From assembly GCA_949879025.1 (NCBI GenBank), contig CATLBO010000002.1, positions 20,636-84,635 on the forward strand: a stretch of 64,000 bases of DNA, given 5' to 3'. The position numbers and the translations under genes are program-made. The notes below the pieces were generated by a model. It did not search any database. It saw only the letters and a program-made list of their open reading frames with translations, and was not told the origin of the DNA. Below, one piece after another: positions 9,390 to 18,037 of this stretch. The stretch is from an uncultured Hungatella sp. Lineage in GTDB: Bacteria; Bacillota; Clostridia; Lachnospirales; Lachnospiraceae. Numbering within the stretch: position 1 is the first letter of the stretch; every line of letters begins with the position of its first letter.

Positions 9390-9617
9390 TATATTTATAG
9401 CTTTTTATAAATAGATGTCATAAATACTCTCCCGCTGCTGCTGGGCGGAATTTCGGGATCTCCTGTAGTTACGGCCTTACAGTTTGTTTTTTATCTGATT
9501 TCCCTGCTTTTATATGTTTTCTATATTTTTTATAGAAAATTTCTGCTTTTTCTGTACTTTTTATCTTATAGAAAAATAAGAAAAATTTTATTATAATGAT
9601 ATTTTCTTATATTTTTG

Positions 9618-9646
9618 TTGACTTCTCACAATCAATATATTATAAT
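9618..9646 (+). promoter_or_regulatory. Promoter of first ygeW
   Basis: TTGACT (9618-9623), 17 bp, TATAAT (9641-9646); homologous to the ygeX promoter at 34467-34494. Confidence 0.7.
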
Positions 9647-9705
9647 TTCCTTAAAGAGATGATAAAACAGCCAATCCAATGTATGCGAAAAGGAGGATCG
9701 CATTC

Positions 9706-9735
9706 ATGTGCCAGTCTCAATTAATTCCCAACTGA
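9706..9735 (+). other. Mini-ORF MCQSQLIPN*, vestigial ygeX start or leader peptide
   Basis: GGAGGATCGCATTCATGTGCCAGTCTCAA mirrors GGAGGATTGTATCATGTGCAACTCACAA at the ygeX start. Confidence 0.6.
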
Positions 9736-9758
9736 AACACGATGCTAAAGGAGGAACT

Positions 9759-10952
9759 ATGGATACATTTCAGAACTATATTGACAAGTTAAATTCGCTG
9801 CACTTTAAAAATATGTACAACGGAGATTTCTTCCTTACCTGGGAGAAAACTTATGAGGAACTGGAAGCAGTATTTACGGTTGCTGATGCCCTTCGGTTTT
9901 TAAGGGAGCGCAATATTTCCACAAAAGTGTTTGAAAGCGGTCTGGGCATTTCTCTGTTCCGTGACAATTCTACACGGACACGGTTCTCTTTTTCCTCTGC
10001 ATGTAATTTGCTGGGACTGGAAGTGCAGAACTTGGATGAAGGAAAATCCCAGGTTGCCCACGGCGAAACAGTCCGCGAAACTGCCAACATGATTTCTTTT
10101 ATGGCTGATGTTATCGGCATCCGCGATGACATGTATATTGGAAAAGGCAACAAGTATATGCATGAAGTTGTGGATTCTGTTATCCAAGGCAAACGGGACG
10201 GTATTTTGGAGCAGAAACCTACTCTGGTAAATCTCCAGTGCGACATTGACCATCCCACTCAGGCCATGGCGGACATGCTCCATATTATCCATGAATTCGG
10301 CAGTATAGAAAACTTAAAGGGAAAGAAACTGGCCATGACCTGGGCTTACTCACCTTCTTATGGGAAGCCCCTGTCAGTTCCCCAGGGGATCATTGGACTT
10401 ATGACCCGCTTCGGTATGGATGTGGTGCTGGCTCATCCTGAGGGCTATGAAGTATTTCCGGAAGTGGAAGCTGTAGCTGCTGCAAATGCTGCCAAATCCG
10501 GCGGTTCTTTTTCAAAGACAAACCAAATGGCGGATGCTTTTAGGGACGCAGATATTGTATATCCGAAAAGCTGGGCTCCCTTTGCCGCCATGGAAAAACG
10601 GACTGAATTATATGGAAACGGCCATATGGACGGCATCAAAGCTCTTGAAAAAGAGCTGCTGGCACAAAATGCACTGTATAAAGACTGGACCTGCACAAAA
10701 GAGCTTATGGCATCTACCAGAAACGGAAAAGCGCTCTATATGCATTGCCTCCCAGCTGACATCTCTGGCATTAGCTGCAAAGAAGGTGAGGTGGAGGCCT
10801 CAGTATTTGATCGTTATCGCAATCTTCTGTATAAAGAAGCCAGCTTTAAGCCTTATGTTATTGCCGCCATGATTTTTCTCGCAAAATTTGCTGATCCTGC
10901 AGATGTTCTGAAAAATCTGGAAAGCAAGGGAACCCCAAGGGTTTTCAGGTAA
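9759..10952 (+). CDS. ygeW: Knotted carbamoyltransferase YgeW (paralog 1)
   Basis: FRDNSTRTRFSF and HPTQAMADM carbamoyltransferase motifs; 397 aa from ATG 9759 (RBS AAAGGAGG), same length as the second copy. The track start (GTG 9708) is upstream of the likely true start. Confidence 0.92.
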   Translation: MDTFQNYIDKLNSLHFKNMYNGDFFLTWEKTYEELEAVFTVADALRFLRERNISTKVFESGLGISLFRDNSTRTRFSFSSACNLLGLEVQNLDEGKSQVAHGETVRETANMISFMADVIGIRDDMYIGKGNKYMHEVVDSVIQGKRDGILEQKPTLVNLQCDIDHPTQAMADMLHIIHEFGSIENLKGKKLAMTWAYSPSYGKPLSVPQGIIGLMTRFGMDVVLAHPEGYEVFPEVEAVAAANAAKSGGSFSKTNQMADAFRDADIVYPKSWAPFAAMEKRTELYGNGHMDGIKALEKELLAQNALYKDWTCTKELMASTRNGKALYMHCLPADISGISCKEGEVEASVFDRYRNLLYKEASFKPYVIAAMIFLAKFADPADVLKNLESKGTPRVFR

Positions 10953-11141
10953 ATCTTTACGGCCCTGTATCTGGCCGCTTCCCATGTCTCCCCAGGAAAC
11001 TAAATGGGTAACATCTAAGATTTCCAAGGGTAAGCGGCCAGGTAAAAAATGGAACTGTATTTTACCTGTACATTTGTTATTATATGGAATTTTAGTGAAA
11101 AACTAAGTTTAAAGATTAAAAACAGTCAGGAGGAAACGCAT

Positions 11142-12119
11142 ATGAAAAAAAAGTTAGCGCTGCTATTAGCATCATCCATAGTTCTTACAACATTGGCCGC
11201 CTGTGGAAACGGTAATAACAGTAAGGCCGATAATCCTGAATGGAAAGGCAGCGTGGCCATGGTCATGCCTGGTCTGATTACAGATGAAGCATTTAATCAA
11301 TACACATATGAAGGCATGGTAAGAGCCAGCAAAGAACTTGGCATCAAGACAGCCTACAGAGAGGAAGTTGCGCAGGATGAACAGATTGAAGTGCTCCGCC
11401 AGTTTGCACAGCAGGGATATGAGACGATTATTGGACAGGGCGGGCAGTTTGGCGAGGCCCTGCAGACGGTGGCCAAAGAATTTCCTGATAAAAATTTCAT
11501 TTTCAGCGTAGCGACAGACACTGGCGGCGTTCCCAATCTGACAGCTTCCACCGTCAGTTACAGCCATGCAGGTTATTTAGCCGGCATTATGGCTGCATCA
11601 GCTACCAAAAATAAAAAGGTGGCATTTGTTACAGGAGAGTGGTATGACCCCCATCGTCAAATGGAGGCAAGTTTTTACAAAGGTGTTGAATATGTTGACC
11701 CAAATATTGAGTCTACAGCTATAACCACTGGTTCCTGGTCTGATGTTACTAAAGCCAGAGAGGCATCTCTTGCATTGATTGCCAGCGGTTATGATGTACT
11801 GTTCTTTAATCTGGATGCAGCCTATGTAGGCGTTCTGGCGGCAGCACAGGATTCCCGTGATGTGTATGTGGTTTCTGCTGTTGTTGACTCGTCTGATATT
11901 GCACCTGATGTAACCATTGGAAGTGTTGTGTTTAACTGGGAAGAATTAGGATATCAGGAATGCATCGGCTCTCTTTCAGACGGAGGGACTCATGTACTGG
12001 GCATCGCCGACAATGGCATCCTTCCTGTGACCACAGATTTGCTCTCTGACGAAGGCAAAGCAGCTGTGGATACGGCTGTAGAAGACTTAAAAGCCGGAAA
12101 AGTCGATATTGATCCTTGA
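11142..12119 (+). CDS. BMP family ABC transporter substrate-binding lipoprotein
   Basis: Start MKKKLALLLASSIVLTTLAACG (lipobox) after AGGAGG; BMP/PnrA-like fold (GLITDEAFNQYTYEGM). Confidence 0.88.
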   Translation: MKKKLALLLASSIVLTTLAACGNGNNSKADNPEWKGSVAMVMPGLITDEAFNQYTYEGMVRASKELGIKTAYREEVAQDEQIEVLRQFAQQGYETIIGQGGQFGEALQTVAKEFPDKNFIFSVATDTGGVPNLTASTVSYSHAGYLAGIMAASATKNKKVAFVTGEWYDPHRQMEASFYKGVEYVDPNIESTAITTGSWSDVTKAREASLALIASGYDVLFFNLDAAYVGVLAAAQDSRDVYVVSAVVDSSDIAPDVTIGSVVFNWEELGYQECIGSLSDGGTHVLGIADNGILPVTTDLLSDEGKAAVDTAVEDLKAGKVDIDP

Positions 12120-12131
12120 CATCTTATACTG

Positions 12132-12160
12132 TAGGCAGCATCCTCTGCGGATGCTGCCTA
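12132..12160 (+). other. Intercistronic hairpin without a U-tract
   Basis: Perfect 12-bp stem TAGGCAGCATCC-TCTGC-GGATGCTGCCTA between binding protein and ATPase genes. Confidence 0.8.
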
Positions 12161-12182
12161 TTAAAAAAGGAGGCGAACTCAT

Positions 12183-13703
12183 ATGGAAGAACCTAAATTT
12201 GCTTTACAGATGACTGATATTACAAAGCGTTTTCCCGGCGTTCTGGCAAATGACCGCATCAGTCTTGATTGTAAAAAAGGGGAAGTTCTGGGGCTGTTGG
12301 GAGAAAACGGCGCAGGCAAGACAACACTGATGAATGTCTTATATGGTATGCATCAGCCAGACAGCGGAAAAATCCTCATAAATGAAAAGGAGGTAGAAAT
12401 TACATCTCCGTCAAAGGCTATTGAGCTTGGTATCGGCATGGTTCACCAGCACTTTAAACTGGTGGAAACCCTTACAGTTTTAGAGAACATTGTCCTTGGC
12501 ATTCCTTCAAACAAAGTGTTTCTTGACCTGGAGCCTATACGCAGGCGGCTTTTAGAACTGTGCCAAGAGTATGAATTATATGTAGACCCGGATGCCGAAG
12601 TGTGGAAACTGCCTGTGGGCCAGCAGCAGTGGGTGGAAATCCTGAAAGCCCTGTACAGAAATGCCCAGGTTTTGGTACTGGATGAACCTACTGCTGTACT
12701 GACCCCTTCCGAGAGCGACCAACTGTGCCGCGCTATCCGGCGCCTTACAAGTGAAGGCCGCTCTATTATTTTTATCAGCCATAAACTGAGGGAAGTGGTG
12801 GAGATTACCGACAGGGTTACGATTATCCGTGACGGCAAGCTGGTAGGAACCATACCTACCTCGGAGGCGACTCAGGCAAAACTTGCCCATATGATGGTGG
12901 GGCGTCCTGTTTCAATCGACCGCCGTTCCCGTCCGGCTTTACAGCAGAAAAAGCCTGTACTGGTTATGAAGGATGTAAATGCTCTTGACGAACGAGGGAT
13001 TCAGGCTTTAAAAAATTTTAATCTGACGGTTCATGCCGGCGAGATCGTCGGGGTTGCCGGAGTAGACGGCAATGGACAGAAGGAACTGGCTGAGTGTATT
13101 TCCGGCCTTAAAAAACCTGTAAGCGGAACGATTTCTGTCAATGACACCCTGATTACAGATGTTGTGGCAGACCCGAAGTTTATCGGATTTATTCCTGAGG
13201 ATCGCCAGAAAACAGGACTTGTGATGGATTTCAGCGTTGCCGAAAATCTGATTATCAAAGAGTATGACAAGGAGCCTTATGCGGAAAAAAGGCTGCTTAA
13301 TCTTCAGAATATCAAAGAGCATGCCCAGGACATGATTAAAAAATATGGTATCAAGACCCCTACAGACACAGTTAAAGTAAGCACGCTCTCCGGAGGAAAC
13401 CAGCAGAAAGTCATTATTGCCAGAGAACTGGATTCGGAACCGATTCTGGATATTGCATGCCATCCTACCCGCGGCCTGGATATGGGAGCCGTTGCAGGGG
13501 TTCATGACGTGTTGATGAAAGAGCGTGAGCGCGGGGCTGCCGTTTTGTTTGTCTCTGCGGAATTACAGGAGATCCTGGCTTTAAGCGACCGCATCATTGT
13601 ATTATTCCGCGGGGAAATCATGGGCGAGGTAGATGGAGATACAGCGGATGCCTTTACCATTGGCCAGCTGATGTTAGGACAGGCACTGGAGGAAAAAACA
13701 TGA
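12183..13703 (+). CDS. ABC transporter ATP-binding protein, double ATPase (nucleoside/BMP type)
   Basis: Walker A GENGAGKTT, degenerate second half, LSGGNQQKVIIAREL; about 500 aa duplicated ABC typical of the BMP/ribose class. Confidence 0.92.
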   Translation: MEEPKFALQMTDITKRFPGVLANDRISLDCKKGEVLGLLGENGAGKTTLMNVLYGMHQPDSGKILINEKEVEITSPSKAIELGIGMVHQHFKLVETLTVLENIVLGIPSNKVFLDLEPIRRRLLELCQEYELYVDPDAEVWKLPVGQQQWVEILKALYRNAQVLVLDEPTAVLTPSESDQLCRAIRRLTSEGRSIIFISHKLREVVEITDRVTIIRDGKLVGTIPTSEATQAKLAHMMVGRPVSIDRRSRPALQQKKPVLVMKDVNALDERGIQALKNFNLTVHAGEIVGVAGVDGNGQKELAECISGLKKPVSGTISVNDTLITDVVADPKFIGFIPEDRQKTGLVMDFSVAENLIIKEYDKEPYAEKRLLNLQNIKEHAQDMIKKYGIKTPTDTVKVSTLSGGNQQKVIIARELDSEPILDIACHPTRGLDMGAVAGVHDVLMKERERGAAVLFVSAELQEILALSDRIIVLFRGEIMGEVDGDTADAFTIGQLMLGQALEEKT

Positions 13704-14806
13704 AAACAGAAAAAAAGCCAAATATTACTACGATCCCTTTTTTGGGAGACATTATCTTATCCGGCTCCCGGACCCTCACCGGCATAGCCCTGGGACTTTT
13801 GACCAGCGGCATTCTTATTGCATTGTCCAATGCTAATCCTCTTGTGGCTTATGGAGCTATGATCAAAGGTGCATTTGGAGATATCTATGCTTTCTGTAAT
13901 GTGCTTGTACGAGTATCTCCTTTGCTTTTAGGTGGTATGGGAGTTGCCATCGGCAATAAAGCAGGCATATGGAATACAGGTATCGAAGGGTATATGTATC
14001 TGGGGGCTATTGGTTCAGGGCTTGTGGCGATCCAGGACTGGGGGCTTCCTTCTGCCCTTCATATTCTTCTCGCTGTTATTGTGGGAATGGCTTTTGCAGC
14101 TGTCTGGGGGCTGATTCCCGGATACTTAAGAGCCCACAGAGGCGTCAATGAAGTTACCTGCACCATTATGCTGAATTATGTTGCAATATACCTGACCAAC
14201 TGGCTGGTATCAGATGCCGGATTTTTTGCGGAATCAGGTGCCTTTTTCCCTATGTCTAAAATCTTTCAGGACAGTGCGCAGCTGCCGATTTTATTGAGAG
14301 GTACAAGCCTGCATCCGGGAGTTTTTGTGGGGATTATTGTCTGTCTCATATTTTTCTTTCTTTTAAAGTACACTCCTTTTGGCTTCCGAACCCGTATGCT
14401 TGGAGGAAACCCCAATGCTGCTCGCTACAGCGGAGTGGATATTAAAAAGCAGATTGTCCTTGTTATGGTGCTGGGTGCAATGCTTGGAGGCCTGGGCGGA
14501 GCCATTGAGGTTATCGGCTTAAGGCACCGGGTGTACAGCGATTTTGTTACTGGCGTTGGCTACGAATGTATTGCTGTAGCGCTTCTGGCCGGAGGAAATC
14601 CTGTCGGAGTTATTTTTGCTGGTTTCTTTTTTGCGATACTGAAAGTAGGCGGTGCCACTATGTCTATTGAAACCGGCGTCAGTTCATCCATGACCAGCAT
14701 TATTATGGCTTTATGCGTACTGTTTGTTATTGGCGTGGGATTGACAGACAATCATCGGGTTAAGAAAAAATCAAATAAAGCTGACGTTAAACAGAAGGAG
14801 GAATAA
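13700..14806 (+). CDS. ABC transporter permease (BMP/nucleoside type)
   Basis: GNKAGIWNTGIEGYMYLGA permease motif, multi-TM; overlaps the ATPase stop. Confidence 0.9.
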   Translation: MKTEKKPNITTIPFLGDIILSGSRTLTGIALGLLTSGILIALSNANPLVAYGAMIKGAFGDIYAFCNVLVRVSPLLLGGMGVAIGNKAGIWNTGIEGYMYLGAIGSGLVAIQDWGLPSALHILLAVIVGMAFAAVWGLIPGYLRAHRGVNEVTCTIMLNYVAIYLTNWLVSDAGFFAESGAFFPMSKIFQDSAQLPILLRGTSLHPGVFVGIIVCLIFFFLLKYTPFGFRTRMLGGNPNAARYSGVDIKKQIVLVMVLGAMLGGLGGAIEVIGLRHRVYSDFVTGVGYECIAVALLAGGNPVGVIFAGFFFAILKVGGATMSIETGVSSSMTSIIMALCVLFVIGVGLTDNHRVKKKSNKADVKQKEE

Positions 14807-14808
14807 TT

Positions 14809-15735
14809 ATGTCGTATGATATTATCTTTAGCTGGCTGCAAGCGACTCTGCGCTGGTCTGCTCCCCTGCTTTTAGTAGCTGTCGGCGAAATATTTTCTGA
14901 GCGTTCGGGAATTATTAATATGGGAATTGAAGGCATTATGCTGTGCGGTGCATTGTGCGGCATTGCCGCTTCGTTCTATTCACAAAACATTCTCGTGGCA
15001 GTACTGGCTACCATAGCGCTTGGAGCCATAATGGGCCTTGCCGTGGCTTATCTGACAGTATCCCGCCGCACAAATCAGGTTGTTACAGGGCTTATGGTAA
15101 ATATGCTTGCCACTGGGGCAACCAACCTGTTGTTTGCTATGATGTCGGAAACCCGCAGCACCCGTGTAGGTACATTCCCCATTATATTTCCTCAGGCAAT
15201 GCAGAAGATACCGGTTTTGGGTGAAATCTTCTTTTGCCAGCCCATTAGTACCTGGATTGCCTTCATTCTTCCTTTTATAGCTGCGGTTGTACTGTATAAG
15301 ACGAAATGGGGGCTGAATGTACGAGCTGTGGGAGATCATCCTCAGGCAGTTGCCACAGCCGGGCTTTCTGTTATAAAGATTAAGTATCAGGCAGTTATCT
15401 GCAGCGGTATTTTTGCTGCTTTAGGCGGCTGCGTTCTGACCCTGGGAGAAGTAGGCTATTTTGCATCCGGCGGAATGACTGGAGGAAGAGGATTTATTGT
15501 AATGGCTGCCGTTGTGGTCGGAGGATGGGACCCGCTTAGAACTGCCATTGCCTGTATTATTTTTGGTGCAGCGGATGCGGCGCAGCTCCGTCTTCAAGGT
15601 ATGGGATCTGTGATACCATATCAGTTTTTGCAGATGCTGCCTTATTTGATTACTGTTGTCGCTCTCACTGGCATGGTTAAGAGTTCCCATGTACCGAAAA
15701 CCTGGGGGGCTGCCTATGACCCTGACAGCCATTAA
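14809..15735 (+). CDS. ABC transporter permease (BMP/nucleoside type)
   Basis: ERSGIINMGIEGIMLCGA motif, multi-TM. Confidence 0.9.
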   Translation: MSYDIIFSWLQATLRWSAPLLLVAVGEIFSERSGIINMGIEGIMLCGALCGIAASFYSQNILVAVLATIALGAIMGLAVAYLTVSRRTNQVVTGLMVNMLATGATNLLFAMMSETRSTRVGTFPIIFPQAMQKIPVLGEIFFCQPISTWIAFILPFIAAVVLYKTKWGLNVRAVGDHPQAVATAGLSVIKIKYQAVICSGIFAALGGCVLTLGEVGYFASGGMTGGRGFIVMAAVVVGGWDPLRTAIACIIFGAADAAQLRLQGMGSVIPYQFLQMLPYLITVVALTGMVKSSHVPKTWGAAYDPDSH

Positions 15736-15743
15736 GGAGAGAA

Positions 15744-16436
15744 ATGAAACGATTATTAATTGTTAACCCAAACAGTTCTGAAAAAATGACCCAGGATATC
15801 AGAAACACCGTATCTTATGGTATTGATAAAGATTTCTCAATTTATGTAACTAAAACACCAGGCAGCCCAGATGTTTTGGAAAGCTTTGCTGATTATACAG
15901 AGGCTGGCAGGGAAGTAATCTCTTTCCTGAAAGGTATGACGGCCCAGGGAGCATTTCCATATGACGGAGTCTTATTGGCCTGCATGGGCGATCCCTGTTT
16001 ATATGGGGCTAAAGAGGTGTGTCCTGTCCCTCTTATCGGCATTGCGGAAGCGGGTATTTCTACTGCCCTTTTAACTGGTTACAAATTTTCTATTCTGGCT
16101 TCCTCCAATAAGGCTAAGCCAATGATGGAATCCATGGTCATGACATATGGACTTATGGCCCGTCTTGCTTCTGTTGAGACGTTTGGCGTTCCGATTGAGG
16201 ATTTTATGCAGGATGAGAAAAGGCTGTGTGCTTATATTAGGGAAGCCTCGAAAAAGGCTGTCAGCAATGGAGCTGATGTGCTTTTGCTTGGATGCGCCGG
16301 CATGACCATGGTTCAGGACATGCTTTCTGAATTGTCGGATATTCCGGTTATTGACCCGATTAAAGCTGGCCTGGAACAGCTGAAAGGAATTTTAAGAGGC
16401 GGTTTTTCTGTTTCCCGCAGCGGCCTTTATGCCTGA
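15744..16436 (+). CDS. Asp/Glu/hydantoin racemase family protein
   Basis: N-terminal LLIVNPNSS and catalytic Cys motifs (ACMGDP, LLGCAGM). Confidence 0.85.
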   Translation: MKRLLIVNPNSSEKMTQDIRNTVSYGIDKDFSIYVTKTPGSPDVLESFADYTEAGREVISFLKGMTAQGAFPYDGVLLACMGDPCLYGAKEVCPVPLIGIAEAGISTALLTGYKFSILASSNKAKPMMESMVMTYGLMARLASVETFGVPIEDFMQDEKRLCAYIREASKKAVSNGADVLLLGCAGMTMVQDMLSELSDIPVIDPIKAGLEQLKGILRGGFSVSRSGLYA

Positions 16437-16473
16437 ACCGCACTGCAGCATAGCAGAAAGAAAGGAAATGATT

Positions 16474-17988
16474 ATGTCAAAAATGATTATTAAAAACGGC
16501 GCCTTGGTATCTTCCAGTAAAGTCTGCAAAAAGGATATTTATATTGAGAACGGAAAAATTAAAGGAATCGGAGAGCCTGGGGATTTTCTGGATGAGGAAA
16601 AAAATGCCGAAGAAATATATGATGCAAAAGGAAATTACGTGCTTCCTGGACTTATTGAACCTCATATGCATATAAAGGCGCCTTTGGGAGGGATTGTTGA
16701 CATTCTGGATTTTGACAGCGCCAGTGTATGCGCAGCCTATGGCGGGGTTACTGCGTTTATGGATTTTTCCTCTACGCTTCCAGGGGATTCCCTGACAGCT
16801 GCCGTAGAAGCGCGGAAAGAGGAGATGCATACTTCTAAACTTGATTATTCTCTCCACTGCAAAGTGGTGAATCTTGCAGATGCCCAGGATATTGCAGGCG
16901 CCATGGCTGCAGATGCTGCCTTTGCAAAGGATAAAAACGAAAGAACTATGGCCGCAGTCCAGGAGGCAAATGAAAGGGTTAAGGCCCAGGTAAAAGCCAG
17001 GCTGGAAGAAATACCGAATATTGTTAAAAACGGAAAGATCCCTACATTTAAGCTGTTTATGACATATCGGAAAGCTAATGTTATGATTGATGATGTTTCA
17101 ATGCTTAAGGTCATGGCTGCGGTCAGGGATGCAGGAGGCCGATGTGGATTTCATGCAGAAAGCAATGCCATCGCAGAGTATAATGAAGAACTTTTTGAAC
17201 AGGAAGGCAAGCTGGATTGGCGCTATTTTGCGGAATATAAAGGAAATCTATGTGAGGCAGAGGCAGTCCGCCGGGTACTTTACTATGCGGAACTTCTCAA
17301 GGCTCCCGTGTATTTTTTCCATCTCTCTACAAAGGAAGCTATTGAGGCAGTAAAAGAGGCACGAAAAAAAGGGATTGATGTTATTGCGGAAACCTGCTGT
17401 CATTATCTGGCTTTTACCAAAGAGAAAAATGAGGGAGAAGACGGAATCCTCTATCTGATGAGTCCTCCGCTGCGCACAAAGGATGATCAGGAGGCTTTGT
17501 GGCAGGCTGTTAAAAATGACGATATCAAAATTGTAAGCTCTGACAACTGCACATTTCCCCGCACCATGAAGGAAGCTCCTTTGACGGACAATAAGCCGGA
17601 TTTCCGTAAGCCTATCAGCGGCGTTTCTGGCCTGGAAGAACGGTTTGGAGTTTTGATGAGGGCTGTTAATGAAGGGAAAATTGGAATTCAGGATTTAGTC
17701 CGTGTTGCCTGCGAGAATCCTGCAGTCTATTTTGGATGTGGAAACCGCAAAGGATTTCTTAAAGAAGGATATGACGCAGATATTGTTGTTGTGGACAGAA
17801 TGAAACAGGTTACTTTAAACAGGGAATCTCTTCATTATCCTAAGCAGCTGGAATATGCACTTTATGAAGATATTGAGGTCTTAGGGTATCCTGTCACAAC
17901 AATCCGCCGGGGAGAGTATCTTGTGAAAGACGGCGTTTATAATGAGAATGCTTCCTGCGGTCTTTTTATTGAAAGAGAACTTGTTTAG
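16474..17988 (+). CDS. Dihydropyrimidinase/hydantoinase/allantoinase-like amidohydrolase (paralog 1)
   Basis: LPGLIEPHMHIKAP metal site; CCHYL and SSDNCTF motifs; likely start ATG 16474 after GAAAGGAA. Confidence 0.85.
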   Translation: MSKMIIKNGALVSSSKVCKKDIYIENGKIKGIGEPGDFLDEEKNAEEIYDAKGNYVLPGLIEPHMHIKAPLGGIVDILDFDSASVCAAYGGVTAFMDFSSTLPGDSLTAAVEARKEEMHTSKLDYSLHCKVVNLADAQDIAGAMAADAAFAKDKNERTMAAVQEANERVKAQVKARLEEIPNIVKNGKIPTFKLFMTYRKANVMIDDVSMLKVMAAVRDAGGRCGFHAESNAIAEYNEELFEQEGKLDWRYFAEYKGNLCEAEAVRRVLYYAELLKAPVYFFHLSTKEAIEAVKEARKKGIDVIAETCCHYLAFTKEKNEGEDGILYLMSPPLRTKDDQEALWQAVKNDDIKIVSSDNCTFPRTMKEAPLTDNKPDFRKPISGVSGLEERFGVLMRAVNEGKIGIQDLVRVACENPAVYFGCGNRKGFLKEGYDADIVVVDRMKQVTLNRESLHYPKQLEYALYEDIEVLGYPVTTIRRGEYLVKDGVYNENASCGLFIERELV

Positions 17989-17997
17989 AACTGCCAA

Positions 17998-18037
17998 GGG
18001 GCTGCTGCACAAAGATCCTGCAGCAGCCCCTCTTTTT
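17998..18037 (+). terminator. Rho-independent terminator of the first module
   Basis: GGGGCTGCTGCA-CAAAGATCC-TGCAGCAGCCCC followed by TCTTTTT. Confidence 0.9.

Noticed and set aside
9708-9758. N-terminal extension of ygeW1 from GTG 9708
   Set aside because: The second copy starts at the equivalent of ATG 9759 and there is a good RBS (AAAGGAGG) just before it; the extension overlaps the ygeX-like leader.
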